DNA of 64,000 nucleotides from Stieleria bergensis (GTDB lineage Bacteria; Planctomycetota; Planctomycetia; Pirellulales; Pirellulaceae), in the NCBI GenBank assembly GCA_007745635.1, contig CP036272.1:3922969-3986968 (forward strand), written 5' to 3'. A program made the position numbers and the translations under genes. The notes below the pieces were generated by a model. It searched no databases, was not told the origin of the DNA, and was given only the letters and a program-made list of their open reading frames with translations. Positions 18,460-27,430 of the stretch are shown piece by piece. Position 1 is the stretch's first letter. The number at the start of each line of letters is the position of its first letter.

Positions 18460-18593
18460 AATCCGGCTTGGCACACCAGCCAGTGGACTTATTTTTTTGC
18501 GTTCTGGGCTCACCACTGCCCGTGTGCACTCGCTGCGGGCTGGGCTACAATTCCAGCGTCCCAATCATTTCGACCGTTAGCAGTCAATCTAAG

Positions 18594-19451
18594 ATGCCAA
18601 GACAGATCTATATCAACGGCCAATATTTCGCACCAGACGATGCCAAAATCAGCGTCTACGATCATGGACTGCTGTACGGCGATGGCGTTTTTGAAGGCAT
18701 GCGAGCGTACAGCGGCAAAGTCTTTCGCCTGACAGAACACCTGCAGCGTTTGGACGAATCGGGACGAGCGATTGGGTTACAAATGCCCATCGATCTGGAA
18801 ACGATGGCCAATGATGTCAATGAAACCGTCGCTCGCAATGAAATCACCGACGGCTACATTCGTTTAATCGTCACCCGTGGTGCCGGAGCACTGGGACTGG
18901 ACCCTTTTAAGTGTTCGAATCCTCAGCTGATCATCATCGCGGATTCCATCACGCTGTACCCAGATTCCGCCTATGAAAACGGCTTGGATTTGGTCACTGC
19001 ATCGACGATTCGCAACCACCCTGCAGCGCTCAGCCCCCGAATCAAGTCGCTGAATTATCTGAACAATATTTTGGCCAAAATGGAAGGCTTGCGCGCTGGC
19101 TGTGTCGAAGCACTGATGCTGAATCACAAAGGCGAAGTCGCTGAATGCACCGGCGACAACATCTTCATTGTAAAAGATGGCAAGTTGTTCACTCCGCCGA
19201 TCGAAGCGGGCATTCTAGAAGGCATCACACGCAACGCCGTGCTACAGCTCGCACAACAAGCGGGCATTGAAACCGCCGAGATTCCTCTGACCCGTCACGA
19301 CCTGTACGTCGCTGACGAATGCTTTCTAACCGGCAGTGCCGCCGAAGTGATTGCTGCGGTCAAGTTAGACGGCAGAGCGATCGGCGATGGCTCGGTGGGC
19401 CCCATCACTCAGCAACTCAATCAAGCCTTCCGCACACTGGTGCGGCAGTAG
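18594..19451 (+). CDS. ilvE: Branched-chain amino acid aminotransferase (class IV PLP enzyme)
   Basis: A 285-residue fold-type IV aminotransferase, probably making Leu, Ile and Val from their 2-oxo acids. I chose the ATG at 18594 (MPRQIYINGQY) over the in-frame codon at 18468, because family members begin right before this strand. Motifs are VYDHGLLYGDGVFEGMRAY near the N-terminus, the PLP lysine region (RIKSLNYLNNILAKMEG) at about residue 150, and GEVAECTGDNIFIV (about residue 182). D-amino acid transaminase or aminodeoxychorismate lyase are the other members of this fold; FEGMRAYSG favours IlvE. Confidence 0.88.
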   Translation: MPRQIYINGQYFAPDDAKISVYDHGLLYGDGVFEGMRAYSGKVFRLTEHLQRLDESGRAIGLQMPIDLETMANDVNETVARNEITDGYIRLIVTRGAGALGLDPFKCSNPQLIIIADSITLYPDSAYENGLDLVTASTIRNHPAALSPRIKSLNYLNNILAKMEGLRAGCVEALMLNHKGEVAECTGDNIFIVKDGKLFTPPIEAGILEGITRNAVLQLAQQAGIETAEIPLTRHDLYVADECFLTGSAAEVIAAVKLDGRAIGDGSVGPITQQLNQAFRTLVRQ

Positions 19452-20141
19452 TCCGCCCAACACCGGACGAATCCAGGCCGATCAGCTCACCGGCGGCCAG
19501 CGGTGTCTGAGCGTTGCAGCGTCTCAGCGCCGCGGTGATGCATCCCCCCGCGGCAAGCGTTCGCATTCTCCTGCCGTGACGCACTCTTTGCAATGACGCA
19601 AGTTGCGTCAAATCGGCCCCGCACGTTGATCGAATCAGGTTCCACATTGTGGCAGCGGCCCCGAAACCTAGACACTCTTGGAGAGGCTTTCGCTAAAAGT
19701 GGGGTTGGCCCTCAGTCTGGCAAAGATCGTGCAACCAATCAGCAGGCCAGCCGATAACTTCCTTTGCAGGCGGTTCGTTGGGGGTGCGTGGGGCAGCACC
19801 TGACGACATTGGCTGCACGAAGTCGAGCGACTCGGTTTTTCTAGGAACGTCTGTTCGAGCGACAGATACGTGGGGCAGAAGAACCGGGTCTGCTCGCATG
19901 CGCGGACCCAAAAAAGTAAAATGATCGAGATATTCTGTAGAAAACCCGCTCGTTAGATTTGACTTTTTTGAGGGTTTGAGCCTTAATTGTGTGCGACGAC
20001 AGATGGTGACGCGACCATCGATTTTCGTTTGCCCCACATTCAACAATGCCGAAGCACCTGCCCGCGTTAGGTCTTACGGCTCATGAACCTGAGACGGTTG
20101 ACGCTCAGCCGCCAGGATCAGGAATTCCCCGGAGAGTTTGC
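19452..20141. other. Gene-poor region with a TGACGCA palindrome
   Basis: No credible gene; a 117-codon minus-strand frame (19693-20046) has no protein-like features. The most structured part is TGACGCA-AGT-TGCGTCA at 19594-19610, a perfect seven-base inverted repeat, with a third direct TGACGCA at 19577-19583. This could be an operator or part of a structured RNA. Confidence 0.4.
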
Positions 20142-20540
20142 ATGAAACGGTTTGCAGTTGCATTCATTGGTCTTGCCTTGTTCGCCACTCCTTCACTGGC
20201 CACCAGTGAATTCAGTAAGCAGTGGAAAGCGAAATACCTCAGCGGCGACGAAGTCGACAAGGATTTCGTCAAAACCGCTCGTAAGCATGGCTGTTACATC
20301 TGCCACGTTGTCAAACAAGACAAAGAAGAAGTGCGCAACGAGTACGGTGGAGCGATCCTCAAGTTCCTCAAGGCTGAAGACTTCCCGAAAGATTGGGTCA
20401 AAGAAAACCCAGAAGAAGCTCAGAAAAAGATTTTCGCGGGCCTGGAAGCTGCCGGCAAACTGAAGAGCAAAGACGGCAAGACCTTCGCTGACAAGATCAA
20501 AGCCAACGAAGTTCCTGCGACTGATTCCGGCAAAGAGTAG
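20142..20540 (+). CDS. Small secreted mono-heme c-type cytochrome-like protein
   Basis: A 132-residue exported protein. The ATG at 20142 follows GGAGAG and begins a clear signal peptide (MKRFAVAFIGLALFA, cleavage after SLAT/S). The mature part is lysine- and glutamate-rich and has one CYICH, the CxxCH heme c attachment motif, at about residue 50. A Met axial ligand is not obvious, so heme ligation is uncertain. It may be a periplasmic electron carrier, or a planctomycete-specific protein with a cytochrome-like motif. It stands alone and ends in a strong intrinsic terminator. Confidence 0.75.
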   Translation: MKRFAVAFIGLALFATPSLATSEFSKQWKAKYLSGDEVDKDFVKTARKHGCYICHVVKQDKEEVRNEYGGAILKFLKAEDFPKDWVKENPEEAQKKIFAGLEAAGKLKSKDGKTFADKIKANEVPATDSGKE

Positions 20541-20583
20541 TCAGGTGCTCGCCTTGGCGAGCGATCGCAGATAAAATAGATAA

Positions 20584-20617
20584 CGTCTGTCGTGGGTCCC
20601 ACGGCAGGCGTTTTTTT
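20584..20617 (+). terminator. Intrinsic terminator after the cytochrome gene
   Basis: CGTCTGTCGTGG pairs with CCACGGCAGGCG (two G-U pairs), followed directly by seven T residues. It is one of the clearest terminators in the window. Confidence 0.85.
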
Positions 20618-20726
20618 CATGCCGGCAGCCCCTGTCTTTGTCTTCATCAGACGCCTGGCGTTTTCGTTGTCGTGCTCCAACGATGCATTCGTCCCACCTT
20701 TCTCGCCCCAATTGATCTCAACACCT

Positions 20727-21365
20727 ATGCGAACTTCACTTTTAACTCTCGTTACGACCGCTGTTGTCGCGTTCAGTGCCGTGTTCACCGCTCATGCTGA
20801 AGAAGAGGGTTTCACACAGCTCTTCGATGGCAAAACGCTGACGAACTGGAAAAAGGCAACCGAGAACCCCGATGCCTGGAAAGTCGAAGATGGCATGCTG
20901 GTCTGCGCCGGCGAACGCTGCCATTTATTTTACAGCGGCCCCTTGGCCCCGTTCAAAAACTTCCACTTCAAAGCGGATGTCAAGACCACCCCCGGCAGCA
21001 ACGCAGGGATTTACTTTCACACCAAGTACCAGGAAACCGGCTGGCCCAAATTCGGCTACGAATGCCAAGTCAACATCACGCACAAAGACCCCAAGAAAAC
21101 CAGCAGCCTGTACGGCGTCGAAAACATTGCTGATCCGGGCCTGAAAGACAACCAGTGGTACACTCAGGAGATCATTGTCAAAGATCGCAACATCAAGCTG
21201 ATCGTGAACGGCAAAGTGATGGTCGATTACACCGAGCCGGAGAACAAGCCAGCCTTTGACAAGAATTTTGAACGACGCCTTGGCGAAGGCACCTTCGGCC
21301 TGCAAGCTCACGACCCCAAGAGCGTGGTGTACTTCAAGAACTTGCGCGTCAAGCCACTGAAGTAG
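20727..21365 (+). CDS. DUF1080 secreted protein (3-keto-disaccharide hydrolase domain)
   Basis: A 212-residue exported protein with a single DUF1080 domain, a concanavalin-like beta-sandwich family enriched in planctomycetes; some members are assigned to 3-keto-disaccharide hydrolysis. I chose the ATG at 20727 (MRTSLLTLV, cleavage near AHAE). Typical motifs are FTQLFDGKTLTNW at the mature N-terminus, WKVEDGMLVC, FHFKADVKTTPGSNAGIYFHT, and the final GTFGLQAHDPKSVVYFKNLRVKPL. It has no enzymatic or cytochrome partner nearby. Its 3' end faces rsmD. Confidence 0.88.
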   Translation: MRTSLLTLVTTAVVAFSAVFTAHAEEEGFTQLFDGKTLTNWKKATENPDAWKVEDGMLVCAGERCHLFYSGPLAPFKNFHFKADVKTTPGSNAGIYFHTKYQETGWPKFGYECQVNITHKDPKKTSSLYGVENIADPGLKDNQWYTQEIIVKDRNIKLIVNGKVMVDYTEPENKPAFDKNFERRLGEGTFGLQAHDPKSVVYFKNLRVKPLK

Positions 21366-21442
21366 CCCGCCTGGCCGTCGCTTGGATCCAGCCGGCAAAT
21401 CACTCTGCCGGCAAATCCTGTTCTCGCTGGCAACGCATTCAC

Positions 21443-21462
21443 AGACCGCTGCTCAGCGGTCT
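21443..21462. terminator. Hairpin between convergent DUF1080 and rsmD genes
   Basis: AGACCGCT-GCTC-AGCGGTCT, a perfect eight-base stem with a four-base loop. It touches the rsmD stop codon and lies about 80 bases after the DUF1080 gene. No U tract, so activity is uncertain. Confidence 0.4.
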
Positions 21463-22147
21463 ACATGCCGCAAACCATCGGCGGTTCTAGAAACGACAAT
21501 CGCGTGTTGCCATACATGCGATGATCCCACTGCCCGGGCGGCAAACCGTCCGGGTCAAAGTGCTTCTCCGATTCAGCCACGATCAGACTATTGGGTGGAC
21601 TGTTCTCAACCGCGTTCTTGAGCAGTTTGGCAAGCTGTTCGGCTCGTGATTCCCACATCGCGTATGGAGGGCAAAAGAAGATCACTCGCGGAGTATCATC
21701 GATTACATCGGCACGAATCGAATGCTCCAGCAAGGGTCCGGCTAGGCGAAAGGTATCACCGGCCAGAAACTTGATTTGCTCCGCAACCCCCAGCGTCTCG
21801 GCAGTCGAACGCAAGAACCGCAGCGCCATGCGATTCATTTCGATCGCGGTGGCTCGACTTGCTCCGCGGCTCAAGGCCTCAAACGACACCGCACCGGTGC
21901 CGGCGAACAAGTCAATCGCGTAGGCCCCCTTAATGCGGGGCCCAATGATATTGAACAGACTTTCGCGGACGCTGTCTTTCATCGGTCGAGTGAATTCCGC
22001 GCCGTGGTAAACCACCACACGGCCACGCATCGAGCCACCGATGATTCGCAGTTTTTGCGAACGCCGTTTTTGCGGCTTCTTGGGGCCACGATTGGGCTCG
22101 TCATCGTCGTCCATCTGACGAGATCGGGAACGTTTTTGTTGTCTCAT
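21461..22147 (-). CDS. rsmD: 16S rRNA (guanine966-N2)-methyltransferase RsmD
   Basis: A 228-residue rRNA methyltransferase that modifies G966 of 16S rRNA. I chose the ATG at 22147 (MRQQKRSRSR); residues 1-30 are a very basic and acidic tail. The domain begins LRIIGGSMRGR (about 34-44), then RPMKDSVRESLFNII and DLFAGTGAVSFEALSRG (SAM motif I, about 79-95). The catalytic tetrapeptide, usually DPPY or NPPY, here reads CPPY (about 159-162, after VIFF). All other features fit RsmD, so either the first position tolerates Cys in this lineage or activity is altered. Confidence 0.88.
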   Translation of the reverse strand: MRQQKRSRSRQMDDDDEPNRGPKKPQKRRSQKLRIIGGSMRGRVVVYHGAEFTRPMKDSVRESLFNIIGPRIKGAYAIDLFAGTGAVSFEALSRGASRATAIEMNRMALRFLRSTAETLGVAEQIKFLAGDTFRLAGPLLEHSIRADVIDDTPRVIFFCPPYAMWESRAEQLAKLLKNAVENSPPNSLIVAESEKHFDPDGLPPGQWDHRMYGNTRLSFLEPPMVCGM

Positions 22148-22380
22148 TCCGGAAGTATAGACACAAAACCGGATTCCTGGCATGGGCTGGGCGGTTCGGG
22201 TTCACGACGGCTTGGAAACCGTGCATTTCGCGATATCTTGTCAGAAAACCCTTTCCCCGCTCACTGCGTAGCACTGCATGCGGTGCCAAACTTCAGTGGG
22301 GTTCTCCCTGCCAATCGCCGCTTTCAAGACGCTGGGTGACGAAAAACACGTTGCCAGCCGCCACCAGACCAGGCAAAACC

Positions 22381-23856
22381 ATGAATTGCCAACCACACTC
22401 GGATTTCAATTCCATGCAAATGAAGCAAATCGTGGACCGCGCCCGCTATTCGCTGGCGGCCATTCTGATGGTTTCTGTTCTGTGCCTGCCCGACTGGCGA
22501 GCATCTGCACAAGAAACGGCACAAGCCCCCCCCCCCGCGACGCTGCCCAGTGCTGAGACCGAGCAAGCAGCGACCGAGCAGGCGACTGCCAGTTCTTCGG
22601 CGTCCTTGCCGCCGACCGCCGTACCGCCCAACACGGGAACTGACGAGCCTGCAGCGAACCAAGTCCCCCTGCCTGGTGAATCCAAGTTTGACATGGAACA
22701 GGGCAAGGTCGACCAGATGACTCAAGAGCAGCAAATGCAGGTGCAGCTTGACTTCGCTCTCAAACAGTTGAAGGAACGCACGCCTGAAGACCAGGAAACG
22801 ATTCAGAAATTGATTGCAGCGTTTAACGCCGAGACCGAAACGCTGCGTGAAGTGACTTGGGCCATGCGCGAGCAGCACACGCTTTACGTCAACGGATACA
22901 TCGACGACAAAGCCCCGTACCTTGCCGCCCGCGACGCGGTGCACGCGCAGATGGAGATCACGTTCGAAAGTGCCCTCGATCTGGTCACCAGCGGATTCGG
23001 AGACCCCTATGCGTTGCAGTACATCCTGGTCATGGTCAAACGCCGATACGACACCGGGCTGTATGATTACAAAGCCTACATTGGCAGCCGCATCCTGTCG
23101 CAGCAGCGGGAACAGTTCGTCTATGTCCTGCTGACCCTTGCACGCGCCGCGATTTACAACGGTGCTCCAGAGGAAGGCAAACGCATCTACCAAAATTTAG
23201 AAGAAGAAATGGTCGAAGACATCGACCGTCGCTTGTTTGCCACCGCCGAAACGATTTCCGAACAATACAAGCAAGAAATCGAATTGATTCGCGCACAGGC
23301 GAAAGACTTGCCCGAGGTCAAAATCAAAACGACACGAGGCGATTTCACGGTCCAATTGTTTATCGATGAAGCCCCTGAAACCGTGGCCCACTTCATCACG
23401 CTCTGCGAAGAAGGCGCCTACGACGGCAATGACTTTTACTCGGTCAAAAAAGAAGAGACCATCTTGACCGGCGACCCGGCCGGTGACGGCAGCACGGAAC
23501 CAGACCAGTTCATTCCTGATGAACACGAACGAGAAACCACTCGCATGCCGCTGGCGGGCTCACTGGCGTTCCTAAAACTTCCCATCCCAAACTCCCCCGG
23601 CCAATTCGTGAAAAACTCCGCCGGCACTCAGTTCGCTATCCTGCTGGCTCCGATTCCATCGATCATCAAGGCGCAAACCGTCTTCGGTCGAGTGGTCGAA
23701 GGCATGGAAGTCGTCACCTCATTGCGACAAGTTGACCCCAAGAAAGAAAAGAGCAAGAACGAGATCAGCCTGCCGAACGACCGCATCATCAGCGTCGAAG
23801 TGATCAACCGGCCGGAACAACTGCCCAAGGTCAATTACCTCAGCCAACCAGGCTGA
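22381..23856 (+). CDS. Secreted cyclophilin-type peptidyl-prolyl isomerase
   Basis: A 491-residue exported protein. The ATG at 22381 is preferred over the in-frame GTG at 22336; a hydrophobic segment (AILMVSVLCLP, cleavage near RASA) follows. Residues about 50-120 are an Ala/Pro/Thr-rich linker. Residues 130-310 are helical and probably form a periplasmic domain. The cyclophilin domain spans about 315-490: VKIKTTRGDFTVQLFIDEAPETVAHF, the FYSVKKEE strand, GSLAFLKLPIPNSPGQ and FVKNSAGTQFAIL, then TVFGRVVEGMEVV. The catalytic Arg of the FxRVI motif is not obvious, so isomerase activity is uncertain and a chaperone role is possible. Confidence 0.82.
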   Translation: MNCQPHSDFNSMQMKQIVDRARYSLAAILMVSVLCLPDWRASAQETAQAPPPATLPSAETEQAATEQATASSSASLPPTAVPPNTGTDEPAANQVPLPGESKFDMEQGKVDQMTQEQQMQVQLDFALKQLKERTPEDQETIQKLIAAFNAETETLREVTWAMREQHTLYVNGYIDDKAPYLAARDAVHAQMEITFESALDLVTSGFGDPYALQYILVMVKRRYDTGLYDYKAYIGSRILSQQREQFVYVLLTLARAAIYNGAPEEGKRIYQNLEEEMVEDIDRRLFATAETISEQYKQEIELIRAQAKDLPEVKIKTTRGDFTVQLFIDEAPETVAHFITLCEEGAYDGNDFYSVKKEETILTGDPAGDGSTEPDQFIPDEHERETTRMPLAGSLAFLKLPIPNSPGQFVKNSAGTQFAILLAPIPSIIKAQTVFGRVVEGMEVVTSLRQVDPKKEKSKNEISLPNDRIISVEVINRPEQLPKVNYLSQPG

Positions 23857-24190
23857 TCCTCATCGGCTGGATCGGTTCTCCGCCACGCCAATTGGAAGCC
23901 GCCAAATTGAACCCGCCAGCTGGACCCTTCATCGGGTGGGGCAATCGAGTTTTGCGGGCCAAGAAACGGCCCGCATCCACCAAACAAGGGATTTCCAAAT
24001 CGATCCGCCGACCGAGCCCGCTGGTTTCCCTGTAAACACCCAGCATTTCGTACGATCACCTTCCAGGCTGACCCCATCTTCCGCTATCTTGACCCTAGGC
24101 GGATTGGTTTGAAGATGCCTGCAGGGCGGCTCAAACCGGTGAACGAGATTCTTCGAGACAGCATTGGACTCACGAGAGATTGGATTGAGC
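23857..24190. other. Intergenic region
   Basis: Between the cyclophilin and the asparagine-synthase-like gene. Nothing recognisable apart from the presumed promoter of the latter. Confidence 0.35.
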
Positions 24191-25582
24191 ATGTCAAACC
24201 CATCCAACCCGGAACAGCCGACGGAATTTCAGGGACAGTCTCCCGCGTTGATCGATCGAGTGGTCAACTTGATGGCCCCGGAAGGAAACATCTTCCTGAA
24301 CACAAGCTATGAAGAGGCTTGTGCTGCCTTGAACAGTGGCAACGCCGAAGCGGTGGGCAAGATCCGCGGACAGTTTGCGATCTGCCAGCAAAGCGGCAAA
24401 ACGATTCGCATGGCGCGGTCCATTGGTCGACCGATGCGATACTTTTTGGCCAAGCGAGCTGAGGGGCCAGCACTGATTATCGCCGAACGAATGAGCGAGA
24501 TCTTGGACCAATTGCGGCGTGAAGGCTTGGAGGATCAGTTCCATCCTTCCTACACACGTATGGTCCCTGCCCACTACTTGCTGGAATTGCAGCTCGTTGG
24601 ATGCCCTGACCCCAATCCTAAACTAACGCGTTACTTCGCGCCGGATCGCAACCGCCTGCCTGCAGACATTCAGTCCATCGGAGCGGCGTACATTGAACGC
24701 TTGGCTGAGGTCATCGATCAGTTTCTGGTGCAGATCCCCGAGGATCAACCGATCGGCGTCATGTTTAGTGGCGGCATCGATAGTGGTTCCGTCTTGGTGC
24801 TGGTCGACTACTTATTGCGCCGCCGGGGACAGTCGCCGTCGCGGATCAAGGCATTCACGCTAGCGGTCAACGGTGACCCCGGCGATATCCAACAAGCACG
24901 AGACTTTCTGAAAACGATCAACCTCGAAATGCTGCTGGAGCCCATCGAAGTTGATGCCACCAACATCCGTTGGCAAGACGCGATCGCGTCCATGGAAGAC
25001 TACAAACCTCTGGACGTGCAATCAGCGACGATGGGATACGCTTTGTTGCGCGAGATTCGCCAGCGCTATCCCGACTGGCAATACCTGATCGATGGTGATG
25101 GCGGCGACGAAAACCTGAAAGACTATCCTATCGAAGACAATCCAGAACTAACGATCCGCAGCGTGCTTGGCAACCGCATGCTCTACCAAGAAGGCTGGGG
25201 AGTCGATGCCGTCAAGCACTCGCTCGTTTATAGCGGCGGACAGAGTCGTGGGCACAGCCGCACCAGCGCACCGGCTGCCCAATTTGGTTTCAAAGGATTT
25301 AGCCCCTATGCGGTTCCGGCGGTGATTGAAATCGCGGAGTCCGTCCCCTTTGTTTCACTGACCGACTGGGACCACAAGAAACTGTATGACCTGAAAGGAC
25401 AAATCGTAGCGGCCGGCGTTCGCCACGTGACAGGCGTGGACATGCCCGTTTACGAGAAGCGTCGTTTCCAGCATGGCGCCGCCGATTCAGACACCTTCGG
25501 TGCCATGTTCCCCAACGACGATCAAGTCTATCGCGATGAGTTCAAGCGATTCATGGAATCCCTGGTCGAACAGTCCTCTTAA
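24191..25582 (+). CDS. Asparagine-synthase-like ATP pyrophosphatase lacking the catalytic Cys domain start
   Basis: A 463-residue protein related to AsnB. Residues about 30-110 look like the C-terminal half of a class II glutamine amidotransferase domain (GKIRGQFAICQQSGKTIRMAR, then ARSIGRPMRYFLA), but there is no Cys at position 2 and no N-terminal nucleophile block. The synthetase domain has the PP-loop SGGIDS (193-198), ASMEDYKPLDVQSATMGY and the LIDGDGGDENLKDYP loop. AsnB normally uses glutamine; this form would need ammonia or an amine, or could be a beta-lactam-synthetase-like enzyme. The ATG at 24191 is preferred because it starts MSNPSNPEQP. It is a single gene with no obvious biosynthetic neighbours. 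Confidence 0.75.
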   Translation: MSNPSNPEQPTEFQGQSPALIDRVVNLMAPEGNIFLNTSYEEACAALNSGNAEAVGKIRGQFAICQQSGKTIRMARSIGRPMRYFLAKRAEGPALIIAERMSEILDQLRREGLEDQFHPSYTRMVPAHYLLELQLVGCPDPNPKLTRYFAPDRNRLPADIQSIGAAYIERLAEVIDQFLVQIPEDQPIGVMFSGGIDSGSVLVLVDYLLRRRGQSPSRIKAFTLAVNGDPGDIQQARDFLKTINLEMLLEPIEVDATNIRWQDAIASMEDYKPLDVQSATMGYALLREIRQRYPDWQYLIDGDGGDENLKDYPIEDNPELTIRSVLGNRMLYQEGWGVDAVKHSLVYSGGQSRGHSRTSAPAAQFGFKGFSPYAVPAVIEIAESVPFVSLTDWDHKKLYDLKGQIVAAGVRHVTGVDMPVYEKRRFQHGAADSDTFGAMFPNDDQVYRDEFKRFMESLVEQSS

Positions 25583-25969
25583 ACCGATGGATCTAGTCCA
25601 CGCGACGCGCTGATGAATGAGGCTTCGATTCCAGCGGGCATTGCTTATCGCATGATCTGGGCTTATCGCATGATCTGGCAATGTTAATGAGCGCATTGTT
25701 TGGACGGGTTGTTCGAATGCGGAGTTTGGGCGGGTTGTTTGGGCGGCACCTGCCTTCGCAGTGCCAAGGCTGAATCACGCACCGGATCCCGACTGGCCAA
25801 AACGCCCGCCTCTCCGCCGGGGTGCGAAATCGCATCTCCGACAAACGAGCTTTGCGCGGCAAATTTGTTGATTTGCCAGCTCTGGGAACAGAGAACTGTC
25901 GACTTGAAGCGAGTCAATAGGTAGGCTGCATCTCCCGCCTTTCCATCCCTCCAATCGTAGCACTTTCTC
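25583..25969. other. Intergenic region with an 18-bp tandem duplication
   Basis: No gene supported. GCTTATCGCATGATCTGG is present twice in tandem at 25643-25660 and 25661-25678. Confidence 0.5.
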
Positions 25970-27430
25970 ATGAAGCGTCATCATTGTCGTCGCTATCGAC
26001 AGCCGGCCATCAGTCGTCGTCAGATGCTGACAAACGCTGGCAGTGGTCTAGGGGCACTTGCTCTGGGTTCTTTGGCTCTGGGTCCTCTGCCTCTGGGGCA
26101 TCAAGCAAGCCATGCAGCGGGCACGGAGTCTCCACTGGCTCCCAAGCCGCCACATTTTGCACCCAAAGCCAAAAGCATCATCTTCCTGTACATGGACGGT
26201 GGGCCCAGTCACGTTGACACGTTCGACTACAAGCCGATGCTGGAGAAGTTTAACGGCACGGATCCTCGTCAATCGATTGGAAAACTGGCCCCCACCCAGT
26301 TTGATAACGTCGGCAAGCTGCTGAACAGTCCCTGGAAGTTCAAGCAACATGGCGAGTGCGGCCGCTGGGTCAGTGACTTGTTTCCACATGTATCGACGGT
26401 GGTTGATGACCTGGCGTTTGTCCATTCGATGACCAGCGAGTTTTCCGAACACACCTCAGCAAACTATTTCCTGCACACCGGCAATGGCCTTCAGGGTCGG
26501 CCCAGCATGGGCGCCTGGCTTGGCTATGGCCTGGGCACCGAAAATCAGCAGCTTCCCGGATTCGTCGTGATCAACGGTGGTCTGATCCCGCCCGGTGGCT
26601 TGGATTGCTTTGGAAGCGGGTTCCTGCCGTCAGCCTATCAAGGCAGTGTGTTTCTGCCAAACAAGACGCCGATCGCAAACATTCGCCCCAGTGAACCCAA
26701 CGACCAGTTACAGCGGAACAAGCTGGACTTGATCAATCAGTTCGATCAGCAAACCCTGGCCGAAAGCGGCACCTCGCCGGAGATCGAAGCGGCGATCCAA
26801 AATATGGAAACCGCTTACCAGATGCAGACAACTGTCCCCGAATTGGTCGACCTGAGTCAAGAGACCAAACAGACCCAGCAGATGTATGGACTGGAGGCGG
26901 AATTTAAGAACACCCAAGTCTTCGGCCGCGAGTGCTTGATTGCTCGTCGGCTAGTCGAGCGCGGCGTTCGCTTTATTGAACTGACCTGCCCCGGTGGCAA
27001 CGGCGATCGCTGGGATCAACATGGCGGCTTGGTTGATGGGCATACCAAAAACAGCAAGTCCGTCGATCAGCCCATTGCCGGATTGATCAAAGACCTCAAG
27101 CAACGCGGCCTGCTCGATTCGACTCTCGTTGTCTGGGCAGGAGAATTCGGCCGCACGCCGTTCGCCCAAGGTTCTAACGGCCGCGACCACAACCCGTTCG
27201 GCTTTACCATCTGGATGGCCGGCGGTGGCATCAAAGGCGGTGTGTCCATCGGTGCGACCGACCAGTGGGGCTATCGCGCCGTTCAAGATCGCTATCAAAT
27301 TCATGATTTGCACGCCACAATGCTGCACTTGATGGGCATTGACCATACCAAATCAACCTTTCGTTTCAGCGGGCGTGATATGCGACTGACCGATGTTCAT
27401 GGACGTTTGATTGAAGGAGTGCTGGCATGA
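25970..27430 (+). CDS. DUF1501 domain-containing protein (Tat-exported)
   Basis: A 486-residue DUF1501 protein, a sulfatase/alkaline-phosphatase-like fold common in planctomycetes. The N-terminus has a Tat-type signal (SRRQMLTNAGSGLGALALG). Family motifs are SIIFLYMDGGPSHVDTFDYKP (about 68-88), GVRFIELTCPGGNGDRWDQHGG (about 336-357), LVVWAGEFGRTPFAQG (about 388-403) and GRDHNPFGFTIWMAGGGIKGG. These supply the Asp/His metal ligands of the fold. It overlaps the next gene by four bases (ATGA), so the two proteins are translationally coupled. Such pairs are very frequent in planctomycetes and are usually linked to degradation of complex sulfated polysaccharides, but no substrate has been shown. 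Confidence 0.92.
   Translation: MKRHHCRRYRQPAISRRQMLTNAGSGLGALALGSLALGPLPLGHQASHAAGTESPLAPKPPHFAPKAKSIIFLYMDGGPSHVDTFDYKPMLEKFNGTDPRQSIGKLAPTQFDNVGKLLNSPWKFKQHGECGRWVSDLFPHVSTVVDDLAFVHSMTSEFSEHTSANYFLHTGNGLQGRPSMGAWLGYGLGTENQQLPGFVVINGGLIPPGGLDCFGSGFLPSAYQGSVFLPNKTPIANIRPSEPNDQLQRNKLDLINQFDQQTLAESGTSPEIEAAIQNMETAYQMQTTVPELVDLSQETKQTQQMYGLEAEFKNTQVFGRECLIARRLVERGVRFIELTCPGGNGDRWDQHGGLVDGHTKNSKSVDQPIAGLIKDLKQRGLLDSTLVVWAGEFGRTPFAQGSNGRDHNPFGFTIWMAGGGIKGGVSIGATDQWGYRAVQDRYQIHDLHATMLHLMGIDHTKSTFRFSGRDMRLTDVHGRLIEGVLA

Noticed and set aside
19693-20046. A 117-codon minus-strand frame
   Set aside because: Composition is like translated intergenic DNA, with no motif or ribosome site.
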